In this document: piece after piece, positions 7,970 to 14,753 of the stretch
How the letters are laid out: each line of letters begins with the position of its first letter
How positions within the stretch are numbered: the first letter of the stretch is position 1
Origin: Spirochaetaceae bacterium
GTDB taxonomy: Bacteria > Spirochaetota > Spirochaetia > DSM-2461
DNA length: 24,215 bases
Reading direction: 5' to 3'
Assembly (NCBI GenBank): GCA_016342385.1
Contig: JAEINM010000009.1
Span: forward strand, 1-24,215
Program-made: the position numbers and the translations under genes
The notes under the pieces: model-generated
Told to the model about the DNA's origin: nothing
The model's database searches: none
What the model saw: the letters and a program-made list of their open reading frames with translations, nothing else

Positions 7970-8164
7970 CTACTCCAGGATTTCCTGAACACGCCCGACC
8001 TGGCCATCGGCAAGTCTGACTTTTATTCCATGGGGATGAAAAGAGGAATTGGTCAATATATCCTGTACTATCCCCTCTGTTAGATTTCCGCTTCTCTGAT
8101 CCTGTTTCAGAACGATATTCACTTTCAGTCCCTTTTTGATATCTGCCCTATTCTGTCCGTTCAT
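7970..8164 (-). CDS. ywbE: YwbE family protein (DUF2196)
   Basis: A 64-residue protein matching the small YwbE family along its whole length: RADIKKGLKVNIVLKQDQRSGNLTEGIVQDILTNSSFHPHGIKVRL and a final GRVQEIL. The family is widespread and uncharacterised. The ATG at 8164 follows an AAAAGGA site. It is the first gene of the leftward run that continues with DUF1349, the methyltransferase and DUF1801. Confidence 0.85.
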   Translation of the reverse strand: MNGQNRADIKKGLKVNIVLKQDQRSGNLTEGIVQDILTNSSFHPHGIKVRLADGQVGRVQEILE

Positions 8165-8189
8165 TATTAATTCCTTTTCCTATCCGATC

Positions 8190-8216
8190 AAAGCTATTTG
8201 CCTTAATAGCTTTTTT
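8190..8216 (+). terminator. Terminator-like hairpin oriented rightward, upstream of ywbE
   Basis: AAAGCTATT (8190-8198) pairs with AATAGCTTT (8205-8213) around a six-base loop, and a run of six T follows (8211-8216). In the rightward direction this is a factor-independent terminator shape, but no rightward gene precedes it. On the other strand it would lie in the ywbE leader. Confidence 0.4.
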
Positions 8217-8328
8217 AAAGTTAGTGTCCTTTATTCAGTATAGTATAAAAGGGCCACAATGTTGATACACTATTTTTCTTATGGACTGCAAAATTACATA
8301 CTTTTTTTCAGGAGAATTTCACTCTTGA

Positions 8329-9378
8329 ATGATCATTTTAAAAGCTATAGAATTAATTTTACAAAATCAAACCGGGAACGCTAGGTTAAACTTGGAAAGT
8401 AGTGGGCAAAAAACAATTGAGTCTCTCAAAATTATAAATGACTTCCCTTTTTATTCCGCAAAGTACTATGGTGATTATAAGTTAAAAGAATTCATGAACG
8501 GGGCTATAAAATCACCAGACCATGTCATTCCATTTTTTGAACAGTTTTTTTCCCAGTTGGGTTTTCCCACAAAATTAAAATTATCCGATCTTCCTGAAAG
8601 ACAGAACGGATGCAGTGCATTCTTCTGCAGGACAGCTGAGGGAACAGTTCTAATTGGAAAGAATTTAGACTGGAAAAAAGATCCTCTCCTGCTACTGAAA
8701 ACGGCTCCTCCCGAAGGTTACAAATCACTATCAATGGTTAATCTGAACTTCTGCGATCTATTTCAGCTTGGCTCTTTTAACCATAAATTGCTCTTAGCGC
8801 CTTATGTTCCCATGGACGGGATAAATGAGAGTGGACTGGTTGTAACCATGCTCTCTGTTCATAAAGGTTCCGAATATTCCTTTTCACCGGATAAAACATC
8901 TGTAGGAGATTACAATATTATCAGAATAATTCTCGATTCCTGCAAAAATGTCGATGAAGCGCTAACTGTTTTTAAGAATTACAATATTATGCAGACTGGT
9001 CCCCTGCCCCTGCATTATCTTATAGCCGACAGAGAAAAGTCCTCCATTGTCGAATTTTCAAAAGGAGAAATGCATCTGCTGGAAAGCTCTCAAATGAACT
9101 ACCTGACCAACTTTAATAAACTGAATAATCCCGACTTTGAAAATCAGAGAAATTTCTGTGAAAGATATAGTGTATTAGAAGAAAAACTGGAAAATTGCAG
9201 GGGTATATTGGAAGTCTCCGAAGCAAAGAAACTATTACATAAGGTTTCAGTCTACCAGCCTGAATTTGAATTACCCAGTACAATCTGGTCCATACTCTAC
9301 AATCCTGAAGAACTGGAAATGAAAATCAGAATCGGAAAAGAACCCGGATTTTACACAACATTTCTAAAGAGAGAGTAG
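8329..9378 (+). CDS. C45/choloylglycine-type linear amide C-N hydrolase
   Basis: A 349-residue protein of the Ntn-hydrolase superfamily. The putative nucleophile is C95 in NGCSAFF, followed by GTVLIGKNLDW, and MDGINESGLVVTML mid-protein; this pairing is typical of the C45 acyl-coenzyme A:6-aminopenicillanic acid acyltransferase-like and choloylglycine hydrolase-like families. In many members the cysteine becomes N-terminal after self-cleavage; here about 94 residues would form the pro-segment, or the protein stays uncleaved. No signal peptide is visible, so it is probably cytoplasmic. The substrate is unknown. The start at 8329 is the first possible one, because a stop lies directly upstream in frame. 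Confidence 0.75.
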   Translation: MIILKAIELILQNQTGNARLNLESSGQKTIESLKIINDFPFYSAKYYGDYKLKEFMNGAIKSPDHVIPFFEQFFSQLGFPTKLKLSDLPERQNGCSAFFCRTAEGTVLIGKNLDWKKDPLLLLKTAPPEGYKSLSMVNLNFCDLFQLGSFNHKLLLAPYVPMDGINESGLVVTMLSVHKGSEYSFSPDKTSVGDYNIIRIILDSCKNVDEALTVFKNYNIMQTGPLPLHYLIADREKSSIVEFSKGEMHLLESSQMNYLTNFNKLNNPDFENQRNFCERYSVLEEKLENCRGILEVSEAKKLLHKVSVYQPEFELPSTIWSILYNPEELEMKIRIGKEPGFYTTFLKRE

Positions 9379-9379
9379 T

Positions 9380-9919
9380 ATGAATGATTTACAGGTACTG
9401 GGCATAAGCGGTGAATACACATTGGAGAGTCTAAAAAAAGCCTTCCGACTCAAATCAAAACAACTTCACCCCGATAAAAATACAGATAGCCTGAGCAGTC
9501 ATCTTGCTATGATCCGGGTTAATCAGGCCTATGCCAATCTATCTAAAATGCTAAATGAAAAAAAGGAAGAGCCTGAACTCAACCGGAAAGATAATGCCTA
9601 TAGCATTTACAAAGCTGGGATAGACAAGTTTCAGAACATACATCCATCAAAATGGAAGAGTTACAGTAAGGGTGGTTTATTTAATGCCGGGTCAATAGAA
9701 ACAAATCGGGAAGCACCAAAAATAATTCAGACACTAATGGATAATATGGCTGAAGCCTATTATAAATTTTCTATAATTGTTAATGAATATCCTCAGAGCT
9801 GCTGGTATACAGATTCCAAAGCCAAGTTAAAAGACATTGAAAAAATGACTGTCCGGTACGTTAAAATTATGAATTCCTACAAATCGGAAGAAAAATCAGA
9901 AAAGCTGAAAGGTCAGTAG
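9380..9919 (+). CDS. J-domain (DnaJ-like) protein
   Basis: A 179-residue protein with an N-terminal J domain (residues about 3-60), including the HPDKN motif at 30-34 needed to stimulate the ATPase of Hsp70 proteins. The remainder, with YKAGIDKFQNIHPSKW near residues 75-95 and a lysine-rich tail, has no zinc finger or client-binding domain of classical DnaJ. It is therefore a class III-type J protein that would recruit DnaK to a specific task. It begins two bases after the hydrolase gene ends, with an AGAGAG site inside that gene's 3' end, so the two are co-transcribed. Confidence 0.8.
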   Translation: MNDLQVLGISGEYTLESLKKAFRLKSKQLHPDKNTDSLSSHLAMIRVNQAYANLSKMLNEKKEEPELNRKDNAYSIYKAGIDKFQNIHPSKWKSYSKGGLFNAGSIETNREAPKIIQTLMDNMAEAYYKFSIIVNEYPQSCWYTDSKAKLKDIEKMTVRYVKIMNSYKSEEKSEKLKGQ

Positions 9920-9935
9920 GCATTGCTGACATCTT

Positions 9936-9949
9936 CTACATTAATGTAC
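9936..9949. promoter_or_regulatory. Dyad D (ACAT-NN-ATGT core), distal, upstream of the 306-residue gene
   Basis: CTACAT-TA-ATGTAC contains the perfect 12-base palindrome TACATTAATGTA (9937-9948). Its centre is about 136 bases upstream of the -24 GG of the sigma-54 type promoter at 10076-10093. It shares the ACAT-NN-ATGT core with dyads upstream of nifH. Confidence 0.4.
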
Positions 9950-9966
9950 AACAGAAACAACTCTAT

Positions 9967-9980
9967 TGTCATCAATGTAA
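9967..9980. promoter_or_regulatory. Dyad C (ACAT-NN-ATGT-like), proximal, upstream of the 306-residue gene
   Basis: TGTCAT-CA-ATGTAA lies about 105 bases upstream of the -24 GG. The 14 bases CATCAATGTAAACA (9970-9983) recur exactly, on the minus strand, upstream of nifH (23971-23984). The centre-to-centre distance to dyad D is 31 bases, close to three helical turns. Confidence 0.45.
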
Positions 9981-10030
9981 ACATTTGATGCTAAATCCTT
10001 AAAAAGAGGAAGAAGATTTTCCCCTTAACT

Positions 10031-10055
10031 CTTTTAATTATATACAATTAAAAAG
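10031..10055. repeat. AT-rich inverted repeat upstream of the sigma-54 type promoter
   Basis: TTTTAATT (10032-10039) and AATTAAAA (10046-10053) form 8-base perfect arms around six bases, about 30 bases upstream of the -24 element. It may be a protein site or a bendable segment between enhancer and promoter. Confidence 0.35.
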
Positions 10056-10075
10056 ATTCTTCTCATATATTTTTT

Positions 10076-10093
10076 TTGGCATATTTATTGCAT
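10076..10093 (+). promoter_or_regulatory. Sigma-54 (-24/-12) type promoter of the 306-residue gene
   Basis: TTGGCATATTTATTGCAT has the invariant GG (10078-10079) and GC (10090-10091) exactly ten bases apart and differs from TTGGCAC-N5-TTGCA only at the C of the -24 element. Transcription would start near 10103, immediately before the ATG at 10104. Confidence 0.65.
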
Positions 10094-10103
10094 ATACATC
10101 TAT

Positions 10104-11024
10104 ATGAAAAAAATTGAAAATGCCCATGTAATACCATATTATGATCGTAAAGGTGAAATTGACGCTCTACAGCCTCTGGAAGAGTGTTCTGTAGTAACCA
10201 GTATAGGAAATCTGATACCTATTTATCAGGTGGATGACCATGGCCGTAAAAAGCTAAGTCCTGTTAAGTACCATAAAAACGGGAATATCAGATCAATTTC
10301 TCTGCAGACTCCCATAAAAGTGTCCACTTCCATTGGACCGATAGAAGGGGAACTTATAACTTTTTATGCTGATGGATCCCTCTGTCGAATATTCCCCCTC
10401 AATGGTAAGCTCTCAGGCTATTGGAGTGAAACCAATGAATACAAACTGGCAGATATTCTCTCTGTAAATACATCTGTGGGATTGCTTGAGGTTAAAGCGA
10501 TTAATATCCAGTTTTACCATACAGGGGAACTGAAAAGTATAACTCTATGGCCCGGAGAGCGACCGGTTATCCGAATGGATAAGGATGACTGGATAATCAG
10601 AAAAGGGATTTCATTCTACAGGAATGGCAAGCTTCAGTCTTGTGAACCGGCTTTACCGATCCATTTAGAAACCAAAATTGGTGTAGTGGAAGCTTATGAT
10701 CCCGATCCCAATGGCATAGATGGAAACAAGAACTCATTAGTCTTCTCAGAGACTGGAAAAGTGATCAACCTGTCAACTTCCGGTTCAAAGATCAAAGTCT
10801 GTGATGAATGGGGCACGAAATACTCTTTTGAACCGGGAATTATAAGAAGTCACTGTTCTGATGATAGATTTGCAGTAGAACCCCTAAAAATCAGATTGGA
10901 GGAAGAGCTTGTCATCTTCCAGAAAGGACTTAGAGCTACGGGAAAAGTTCACCTGAAAAGTCATTTTACAACTGAGGAATTCCATAGCGGATTAAACCTT
11001 CAGGGAGAGATACTTCACTGTTAG
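10104..11024 (+). CDS. Protein of interleaved short beta repeats (MORN/YwqK-like), candidate nif-regulon member
   Basis: A 306-residue soluble protein that I do not recognise as a named family. It has two alternating motifs. The first is Y/F-aromatic-x-x-G-x-I/L, at about residues 13-24 (YDRKGEIDALQP), 56-67 (YHKNGNIRSISL), 88-99 (YADGSLCRIFP), 137-148 (FYHTGELKSITL), 171-182 (FYRNGKLQSCEP) and 214-225 (FSETGKVINLST). The second is T-S-I/V-G followed by a short strand, near 32-43, 75-85, 123-133 and 190-200. The first resembles the MORN-variant repeat of YwqK-type proteins. This predicts an extended beta structure for binding, not an enzyme. Its promoter is of sigma-54 type and its upstream dyads match those of nifH, which links it to nitrogen fixation by regulation and position. 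No ribosome binding site precedes the ATG. Confidence 0.7.
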   Translation: MKKIENAHVIPYYDRKGEIDALQPLEECSVVTSIGNLIPIYQVDDHGRKKLSPVKYHKNGNIRSISLQTPIKVSTSIGPIEGELITFYADGSLCRIFPLNGKLSGYWSETNEYKLADILSVNTSVGLLEVKAINIQFYHTGELKSITLWPGERPVIRMDKDDWIIRKGISFYRNGKLQSCEPALPIHLETKIGVVEAYDPDPNGIDGNKNSLVFSETGKVINLSTSGSKIKVCDEWGTKYSFEPGIIRSHCSDDRFAVEPLKIRLEEELVIFQKGLRATGKVHLKSHFTTEEFHSGLNLQGEILHC

Positions 11025-11038
11025 CCCGGTAGGGGAGT

Positions 11039-11060
11039 ATTGAGGTTTTTAAAACTCAAT
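11039..11060. terminator. Hairpin between convergent genes, possible bidirectional terminator
   Basis: ATTGAG (11039-11044) pairs with CTCAAT (11055-11060), with an inner TTTT/AAAA pairing and one bulged G. It sits exactly between the stop of the 306-residue gene and that of the convergent acetyltransferase. The inner T and A runs give weak termination potential on both strands, but there is no GC-rich stem. Confidence 0.4.
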
Positions 11061-11539
11061 CAGCTCAGTTTTCTTTTCCAGAAATGCATTTTCGGAGTCG
11101 TATCTTCAAACCTGAATTTCCTGTAGAGGCTCTTGGCAATGCCATTATCTTCCCTCACTTCCAGAGTGATTTGTGAACAGAGCAGCTCACGCCCTTTCTG
11201 CACAATATATTCTGTCAGTTCACGTCCCAGTCCTTTGCCCCTGTATTCCCCGACTATACAGAGGTCGTGAATATTCAGCAGATTAGCCGTATTGAAGGTG
11301 GAAAAAGATTTAAAGCAAACTGATCCTCCGGCAATTTTTCCTCCCCTATAGATGAGAAAAGCCATAACATTGGAATGAACGATAAACTGAGTGATCAATC
11401 GGGCTTTTTCCGATTCCCTGTAGGGAATCCCATCACCCATTCCACCTGTTTTGTATGATTCAAGAACAAACAACAAATCAGAAATATGATCAAAATTCCT
11501 GAAATCCACTTCAATAATTGTTGTGTCTGCCTCAGTCAT
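11060..11539 (-). CDS. GNAT-family N-acetyltransferase coupled to nifA
   Basis: A 159-residue single-domain GNAT protein. The acetyl-CoA binding motif A is seen as VGEYRGKGLGRELTEYI (R100-G-K-G-L-G105), and a late ITLEVREDNGIAKSLYRKFRFE stretch is the usual motif B region. The substrate (a protein, amino acid or small molecule) cannot be told. The start ATG at 11539 overlaps the stop of nifA in an ATGA junction, so its translation is coupled to nifA and it belongs to the nifV-nifA transcript. This acetyltransferase is not part of the standard nif gene set. Confidence 0.8.
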   Translation of the reverse strand: MTEADTTIIEVDFRNFDHISDLLFVLESYKTGGMGDGIPYRESEKARLITQFIVHSNVMAFLIYRGGKIAGGSVCFKSFSTFNTANLLNIHDLCIVGEYRGKGLGRELTEYIVQKGRELLCSQITLEVREDNGIAKSLYRKFRFEDTTPKMHFWKRKLS

Positions 11540-13080
11540 TTTATACTCCCTGTCTTTTTAAATTTCCCAATATCAATTTTATATTTATCTAACCTAAGAC
11601 CAAACTGTCTGTATGTGATCCCCAGATTAAAAGCAGCCTCTTTTATATACCCCCCGGTCCTCTTAAGTTCCTCAACAACCAGTTCATATTCAAGTATATC
11701 GAGCTGCTTCTGGAGACTGCCGGTCTCCCCGTCGGTAATTTTACTGATAGTCTGCAAAGAGGGCGGTAAATGGTAACCGTGAATGACTTCATCATCGGCA
11801 AGGATTACAGCCCTTTCGATGCAGTTCTCCAGTTCCCTGACATTGCCAGGCCAATGATAAGACATAAGCATATCAATGGCCGGCGTTGATATCCTGTTGA
11901 CTCTATTACTGGCTTGAGAAGAATACTTATTAATAAACATATCCACCAGGAGCGGAATATCTGTTTTTCTTTTTCTCAAGGGAGGTACTATTATGGGGAA
12001 AACATTGAGACGGTAGTAGAGATCAAGACGAAAACTCCCCTCTTCAACCAGAGTTAAAAGATCCCTATTTGTAGCTGCTATAACCCTGACATCAATTTTT
12101 ACCGTCTCATTGGTTCCCACTTTTTCTATTTCTCTTTCCTGAAGAACCCTTAAGAGTTTTGACTGAGCCGTTAGACTGAGCTCCCCTATTTCATCGAGAA
12201 ATATGGTCCCCTTATGAGCTAACTGGAATTTCCCTGTCTTCTCGGCAACAGCACCGGTGAAAGCTCCTTTCCCATGACCGAAAAGCTCAGTCTCCAAGAG
12301 GGATTCGGGCAAAGCGGCGCAGTTAAAAGGGACAAAAGGACCGGTGGAGCGGATTCCGGAAAAATGGATAGCCTGAGCGACAAGTTCCTTTCCCGATCCG
12401 CTTTCTCCTGTTACGAGTACAGTCGAATTTGTATGGGCAATCTTTCCTATCAGCTCAAACATACTCCGCATTATACTCGAATTACCCACTATGTTAGCCG
12501 GTTGATATTTTCTAATCAGTGTGGCATGAAGTCGTTCATTTTCTTCCACAAGAGATAATTGTTCCTCATGTATCGCCTGATGGAGGCGGACAGCCCTGGA
12601 AATCATGGTGCTTATAATCGTGAGGATCTTTATATCATCCTTTATTAAAATACTTTCATCATAAGCCTTGGCAATACTGAGAGACCCAATGACTTCATTG
12701 GTCGTTTTTACCGGGACACAGAGGAAAGCCGTTTTCCTATCATCACTGCCACTACCCGTTCTATTGAGAAACCTCTTATCATCATCAATATTTTCTATAA
12801 TGATAGGTTCTCCGGACTCGACAACTGCACCGGTTATGCCTTCTCCAAGCTGGTAGATTCCCCGGGCTTTCTCCTCATCAGTTATACCGAAAGAGCTGGA
12901 GACTATTATCTCAGAAGTTTTTCTGTTGAGAATAGAAACCATTCCTCTCTCTATCGTTAGATCTTTTCCCAGGGTCTCCATCAGAACCGGAAGAAGTTCC
13001 TTCAGGTCACCTCCCGGTGTTATAGCAGAAGAAATTTTTAGAAATAAAGACAGGTGTTTACATTTATCGCACGAACTCAT
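11536..13080 (-). CDS. nifA: NifA, sigma-54-dependent transcription activator
   Basis: A 514-residue protein with the three NifA domains. A GAF sensor domain covers about residues 10-170. A AAA+ domain follows from about 195-430, with Walker A GESGSGKE (225-232), the sigma-54 contact loop GAFTGA (272-277) and Walker B TIFLDEIGE (292-300). A Fis-type helix-turn-helix lies at about 467-505 (EAAFNLGITYRQFGLRLDKY). It activates sigma-54 promoters such as those seen before nifH and nifV. The N-terminus has a CxxC (C4, C7) and I see no CxxxxC pair in the linker between the AAA+ domain and the helix-turn-helix that marks the oxygen-sensitive rhizobial NifA. The start overlaps the end of nifV by 17 bases and has a GGAGA site. 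The Anf or Vnf activators are relatives, but the neighbours here are molybdenum nif genes. Confidence 0.85.
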   Translation of the reverse strand: MSSCDKCKHLSLFLKISSAITPGGDLKELLPVLMETLGKDLTIERGMVSILNRKTSEIIVSSSFGITDEEKARGIYQLGEGITGAVVESGEPIIIENIDDDKRFLNRTGSGSDDRKTAFLCVPVKTTNEVIGSLSIAKAYDESILIKDDIKILTIISTMISRAVRLHQAIHEEQLSLVEENERLHATLIRKYQPANIVGNSSIMRSMFELIGKIAHTNSTVLVTGESGSGKELVAQAIHFSGIRSTGPFVPFNCAALPESLLETELFGHGKGAFTGAVAEKTGKFQLAHKGTIFLDEIGELSLTAQSKLLRVLQEREIEKVGTNETVKIDVRVIAATNRDLLTLVEEGSFRLDLYYRLNVFPIIVPPLRKRKTDIPLLVDMFINKYSSQASNRVNRISTPAIDMLMSYHWPGNVRELENCIERAVILADDEVIHGYHLPPSLQTISKITDGETGSLQKQLDILEYELVVEELKRTGGYIKEAAFNLGITYRQFGLRLDKYKIDIGKFKKTGSIK

Positions 13081-14200
13081 TAATCATCTCCGATTTTCCT
13101 TTATAGATTTCAAGGACTTCTCCTGTTGTGAGAAAATCTTTTTTCTCCATTGCTTTTTTTCTGAAATCTTTCATCAGGTGGTCAAGGTTCCCACCAGGAT
13201 TTTCAATGCCGGCATTTTTGAGAACACTGATGACATTTGAACGCCCCGAATGAGACCCAACCACGAGAGAAGCCTTTTTAAGTCCTTTATCCTCGGGGCT
13301 GAATGGCTGATAGGCCAGGGGATTTTTTCTTATCCCGTGGCAGTGAACACCCGATTCATGTGTAAAGACCAAATCTCCAATTATTGGCTTATCAACAGCA
13401 ATAGGTCTTTTTGCATAACGAGAAACAAGAGAACTCAGAGGTTTGATTTTTTCTAAAGACAGAGAGGTCTCAAATCCCTGGTATAAATCCAGAATAAACA
13501 CCAGCTCCTCTAGGGAAGCATTCCCTGCCCTCTCTCCAATACCATTAACTGTAACATTAACAGAATCAGCCCCGGCTTCCAGGGCTGTTAGAGAGTTGGC
13601 ACTAGCCAGTCCGAGATCATTATGTCCATGAAAGTCAATCTTTCCTGAAAATCGGCTCCGGAATTTACTAATCAGTTCTTTGACATTTACCGGGAAAGTA
13701 TCTCCCACAGTATCTGAAAACCTGATTCTATATAAATGATACTCCTGAGCAATAGCGCAGGCTTCTTCCAGACGGGTACTGCTTGATCTGAAACTATCCT
13801 GGAATCCCAATGATACATGGTGAAAATGATCACAGGCGAACCTCAAAAGACGATGCAGATTAAACAGAGCATTTTTCCATGATCCCATCTGGGACTCCAG
13901 ATGAAAATCCGATACGGGCATGGTTATATGGATTAGTTCTGAACCCGTTTTATACGCTGCTACTACATCTTCATCTCTCAACCTCGCCCATGATGAGATC
14001 CGGCAGGATGAGCTTTCACGGTTCAGCCAGGAAATAAACTCCCCGGTTTTTCTCCCCATGACGGGAATCCCCGCTTCTATCTCATCGACTCCCAGTTCCA
14101 TGAGTTTCAGGGCAATCTCTCTTTTTTCCTCCACAGTAAAAGAGAGTCCCGGAGCCTGTTCGCCATCGCGCAAAGTAGTATCAATTATTTCTTTATTCAT
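13064..14200 (-). CDS. nifV: Homocitrate synthase NifV
   Basis: A protein of 378 residues of the alpha-isopropylmalate/homocitrate synthase family. Visible motifs are IDTTLRDGEQAPG at the N-terminus, DFHGHNDLGLASANSLTALEAGA with metal-binding histidines, and NGIGERAGNASLEELV. NifV condenses acetyl-CoA with 2-oxoglutarate to homocitrate, the organic ligand of FeMo-cofactor. The gene context favours NifV over a leucine- or lysine-pathway enzyme, and the length fits NifV, which lacks the regulatory domain of LeuA. The ATG at 14200 is preferred over the one at 14206 because GGAGAG is six bases upstream of it. The gene follows its own sigma-54 promoter. Confidence 0.9.
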   Translation of the reverse strand: MNKEIIDTTLRDGEQAPGLSFTVEEKREIALKLMELGVDEIEAGIPVMGRKTGEFISWLNRESSSCRISSWARLRDEDVVAAYKTGSELIHITMPVSDFHLESQMGSWKNALFNLHRLLRFACDHFHHVSLGFQDSFRSSSTRLEEACAIAQEYHLYRIRFSDTVGDTFPVNVKELISKFRSRFSGKIDFHGHNDLGLASANSLTALEAGADSVNVTVNGIGERAGNASLEELVFILDLYQGFETSLSLEKIKPLSSLVSRYAKRPIAVDKPIIGDLVFTHESGVHCHGIRKNPLAYQPFSPEDKGLKKASLVVGSHSGRSNVISVLKNAGIENPGGNLDHLMKDFRKKAMEKKDFLTTGEVLEIYKGKSEMINEFVR

Positions 14201-14222
14201 AATCATCTCTCCGACTCTATAT

Positions 14223-14240
14223 ATGCAAAATCAGTGCCAA
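14223..14240 (-). promoter_or_regulatory. Sigma-54 (-24/-12) promoter of nifV-nifA-GNAT
   Basis: The minus strand reads TTGGCACTGATTTTGCAT from 14240 to 14223, matching TTGGCAC-N5-TTGCA at every consensus position, with GG and GC ten bases apart. The start point would lie near 14213, leaving only about 13 leader bases that still contain the GGAGAG ribosome binding site of nifV. Because nifA is in this transcript, NifA probably controls its own supply. I find no TGT-N10-ACA upstream. Confidence 0.8.
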
Positions 14241-14348
14241 ATGATGATTTCCACTTTCAATAGCCATAGACAGCTATATTATTCATCTCCTTAGAGAAAA
14301 ACATACAATATCGTAAGCACCTAACTCATAAACTACAAAATAGTATGA

Positions 14349-14657
14349 TCAGGTTATCGTATATTCCCCATTGACTTCTCCATCTTCCATCGAATCGAGA
14401 ATGGCATCGATGTCATCTTCACCATTTATCCCTCCATACCAGGTGTTTTCCGGATAGACCACCATCGCCGGTCCTCTGTCACAGACTTTCAGGCAACTGG
14501 TCGTAGAGATCATAACATCTGTCATACCCCTGTCTGTCAATTCCTCCTGCAAGTATTGAACTAGTGCACTCCCCCCTTTTTTATTGCAGATTCCCTGAGG
14601 TTCTCCATTGGCTCTGAAGCTGGCACATAAAAACATATGTTTTCCCGGTTTTTCCAT
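14349..14657 (-). CDS. 2Fe-2S ferredoxin, thioredoxin-like fold (Clostridium pasteurianum type)
   Basis: A protein of 102 residues with cysteines at 11, 24, 55 and 59 (KHMFLCASFRANG, QGIC, TTSCLKVC), plus VVYPENTWYGGI. Length and cysteine spacing agree closely with the thioredoxin-like 2Fe-2S ferredoxin of Clostridium pasteurianum and the Shethna protein I type, which has been reported to interact with the nitrogenase MoFe protein. A role as an electron carrier or protectant for nitrogenase is thus likely but not shown by sequence. The ATG at 14657 is chosen because AAAGGAG lies six bases before it; the longer frame from 14732 would translate the upstream tandem repeat. Confidence 0.85.
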   Translation of the reverse strand: MEKPGKHMFLCASFRANGEPQGICNKKGGSALVQYLQEELTDRGMTDVMISTTSCLKVCDRGPAMVVYPENTWYGGINGEDDIDAILDSMEDGEVNGEYTIT

Positions 14658-14684
14658 TTTTGACTCCTTTTTATATAAAATATT

Positions 14685-14747
14685 TCTATGAGATAAAGCA
14701 TGTTGTTTAGACAAGGCATGTTGTTGAGACAAGGCATGCCTTGTCTC
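14685..14747 (-). repeat. 18-bp tandem repeat merging into a 22-bp palindrome between nifB and fdx
   Basis: Read on the minus strand, CATGCCTTGTCTCAACAA (14738-14721) is followed by CATGCCTTGTCTAAACAA (14720-14703) and a degenerate third copy (14702-14685). The first copy begins inside a perfect 22-base palindrome (14726-14747, arms GAGACAAGGCA and its complement). This fills most of the 96-base nifB-fdx gap. It has no T-run, so it is not an ordinary terminator. It could be an mRNA processing or stabilising structure, or a repeated protein site. Confidence 0.75.
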
Positions 14748-14753
14748 TATCAG

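Noticed and set aside
14658..14732. Longer ferredoxin frame with an SQQHALSKQHALSH N-terminus
   Set aside because: This is the 18-bp tandem repeat read in frame; the start at 14657 has an AAAGGAG site and gives the family length of 102 residues.
14726..14747. Terminator after nifB
   Set aside because: The palindrome is perfect, but no T-run follows on either strand and the ferredoxin gene continues in the same direction.
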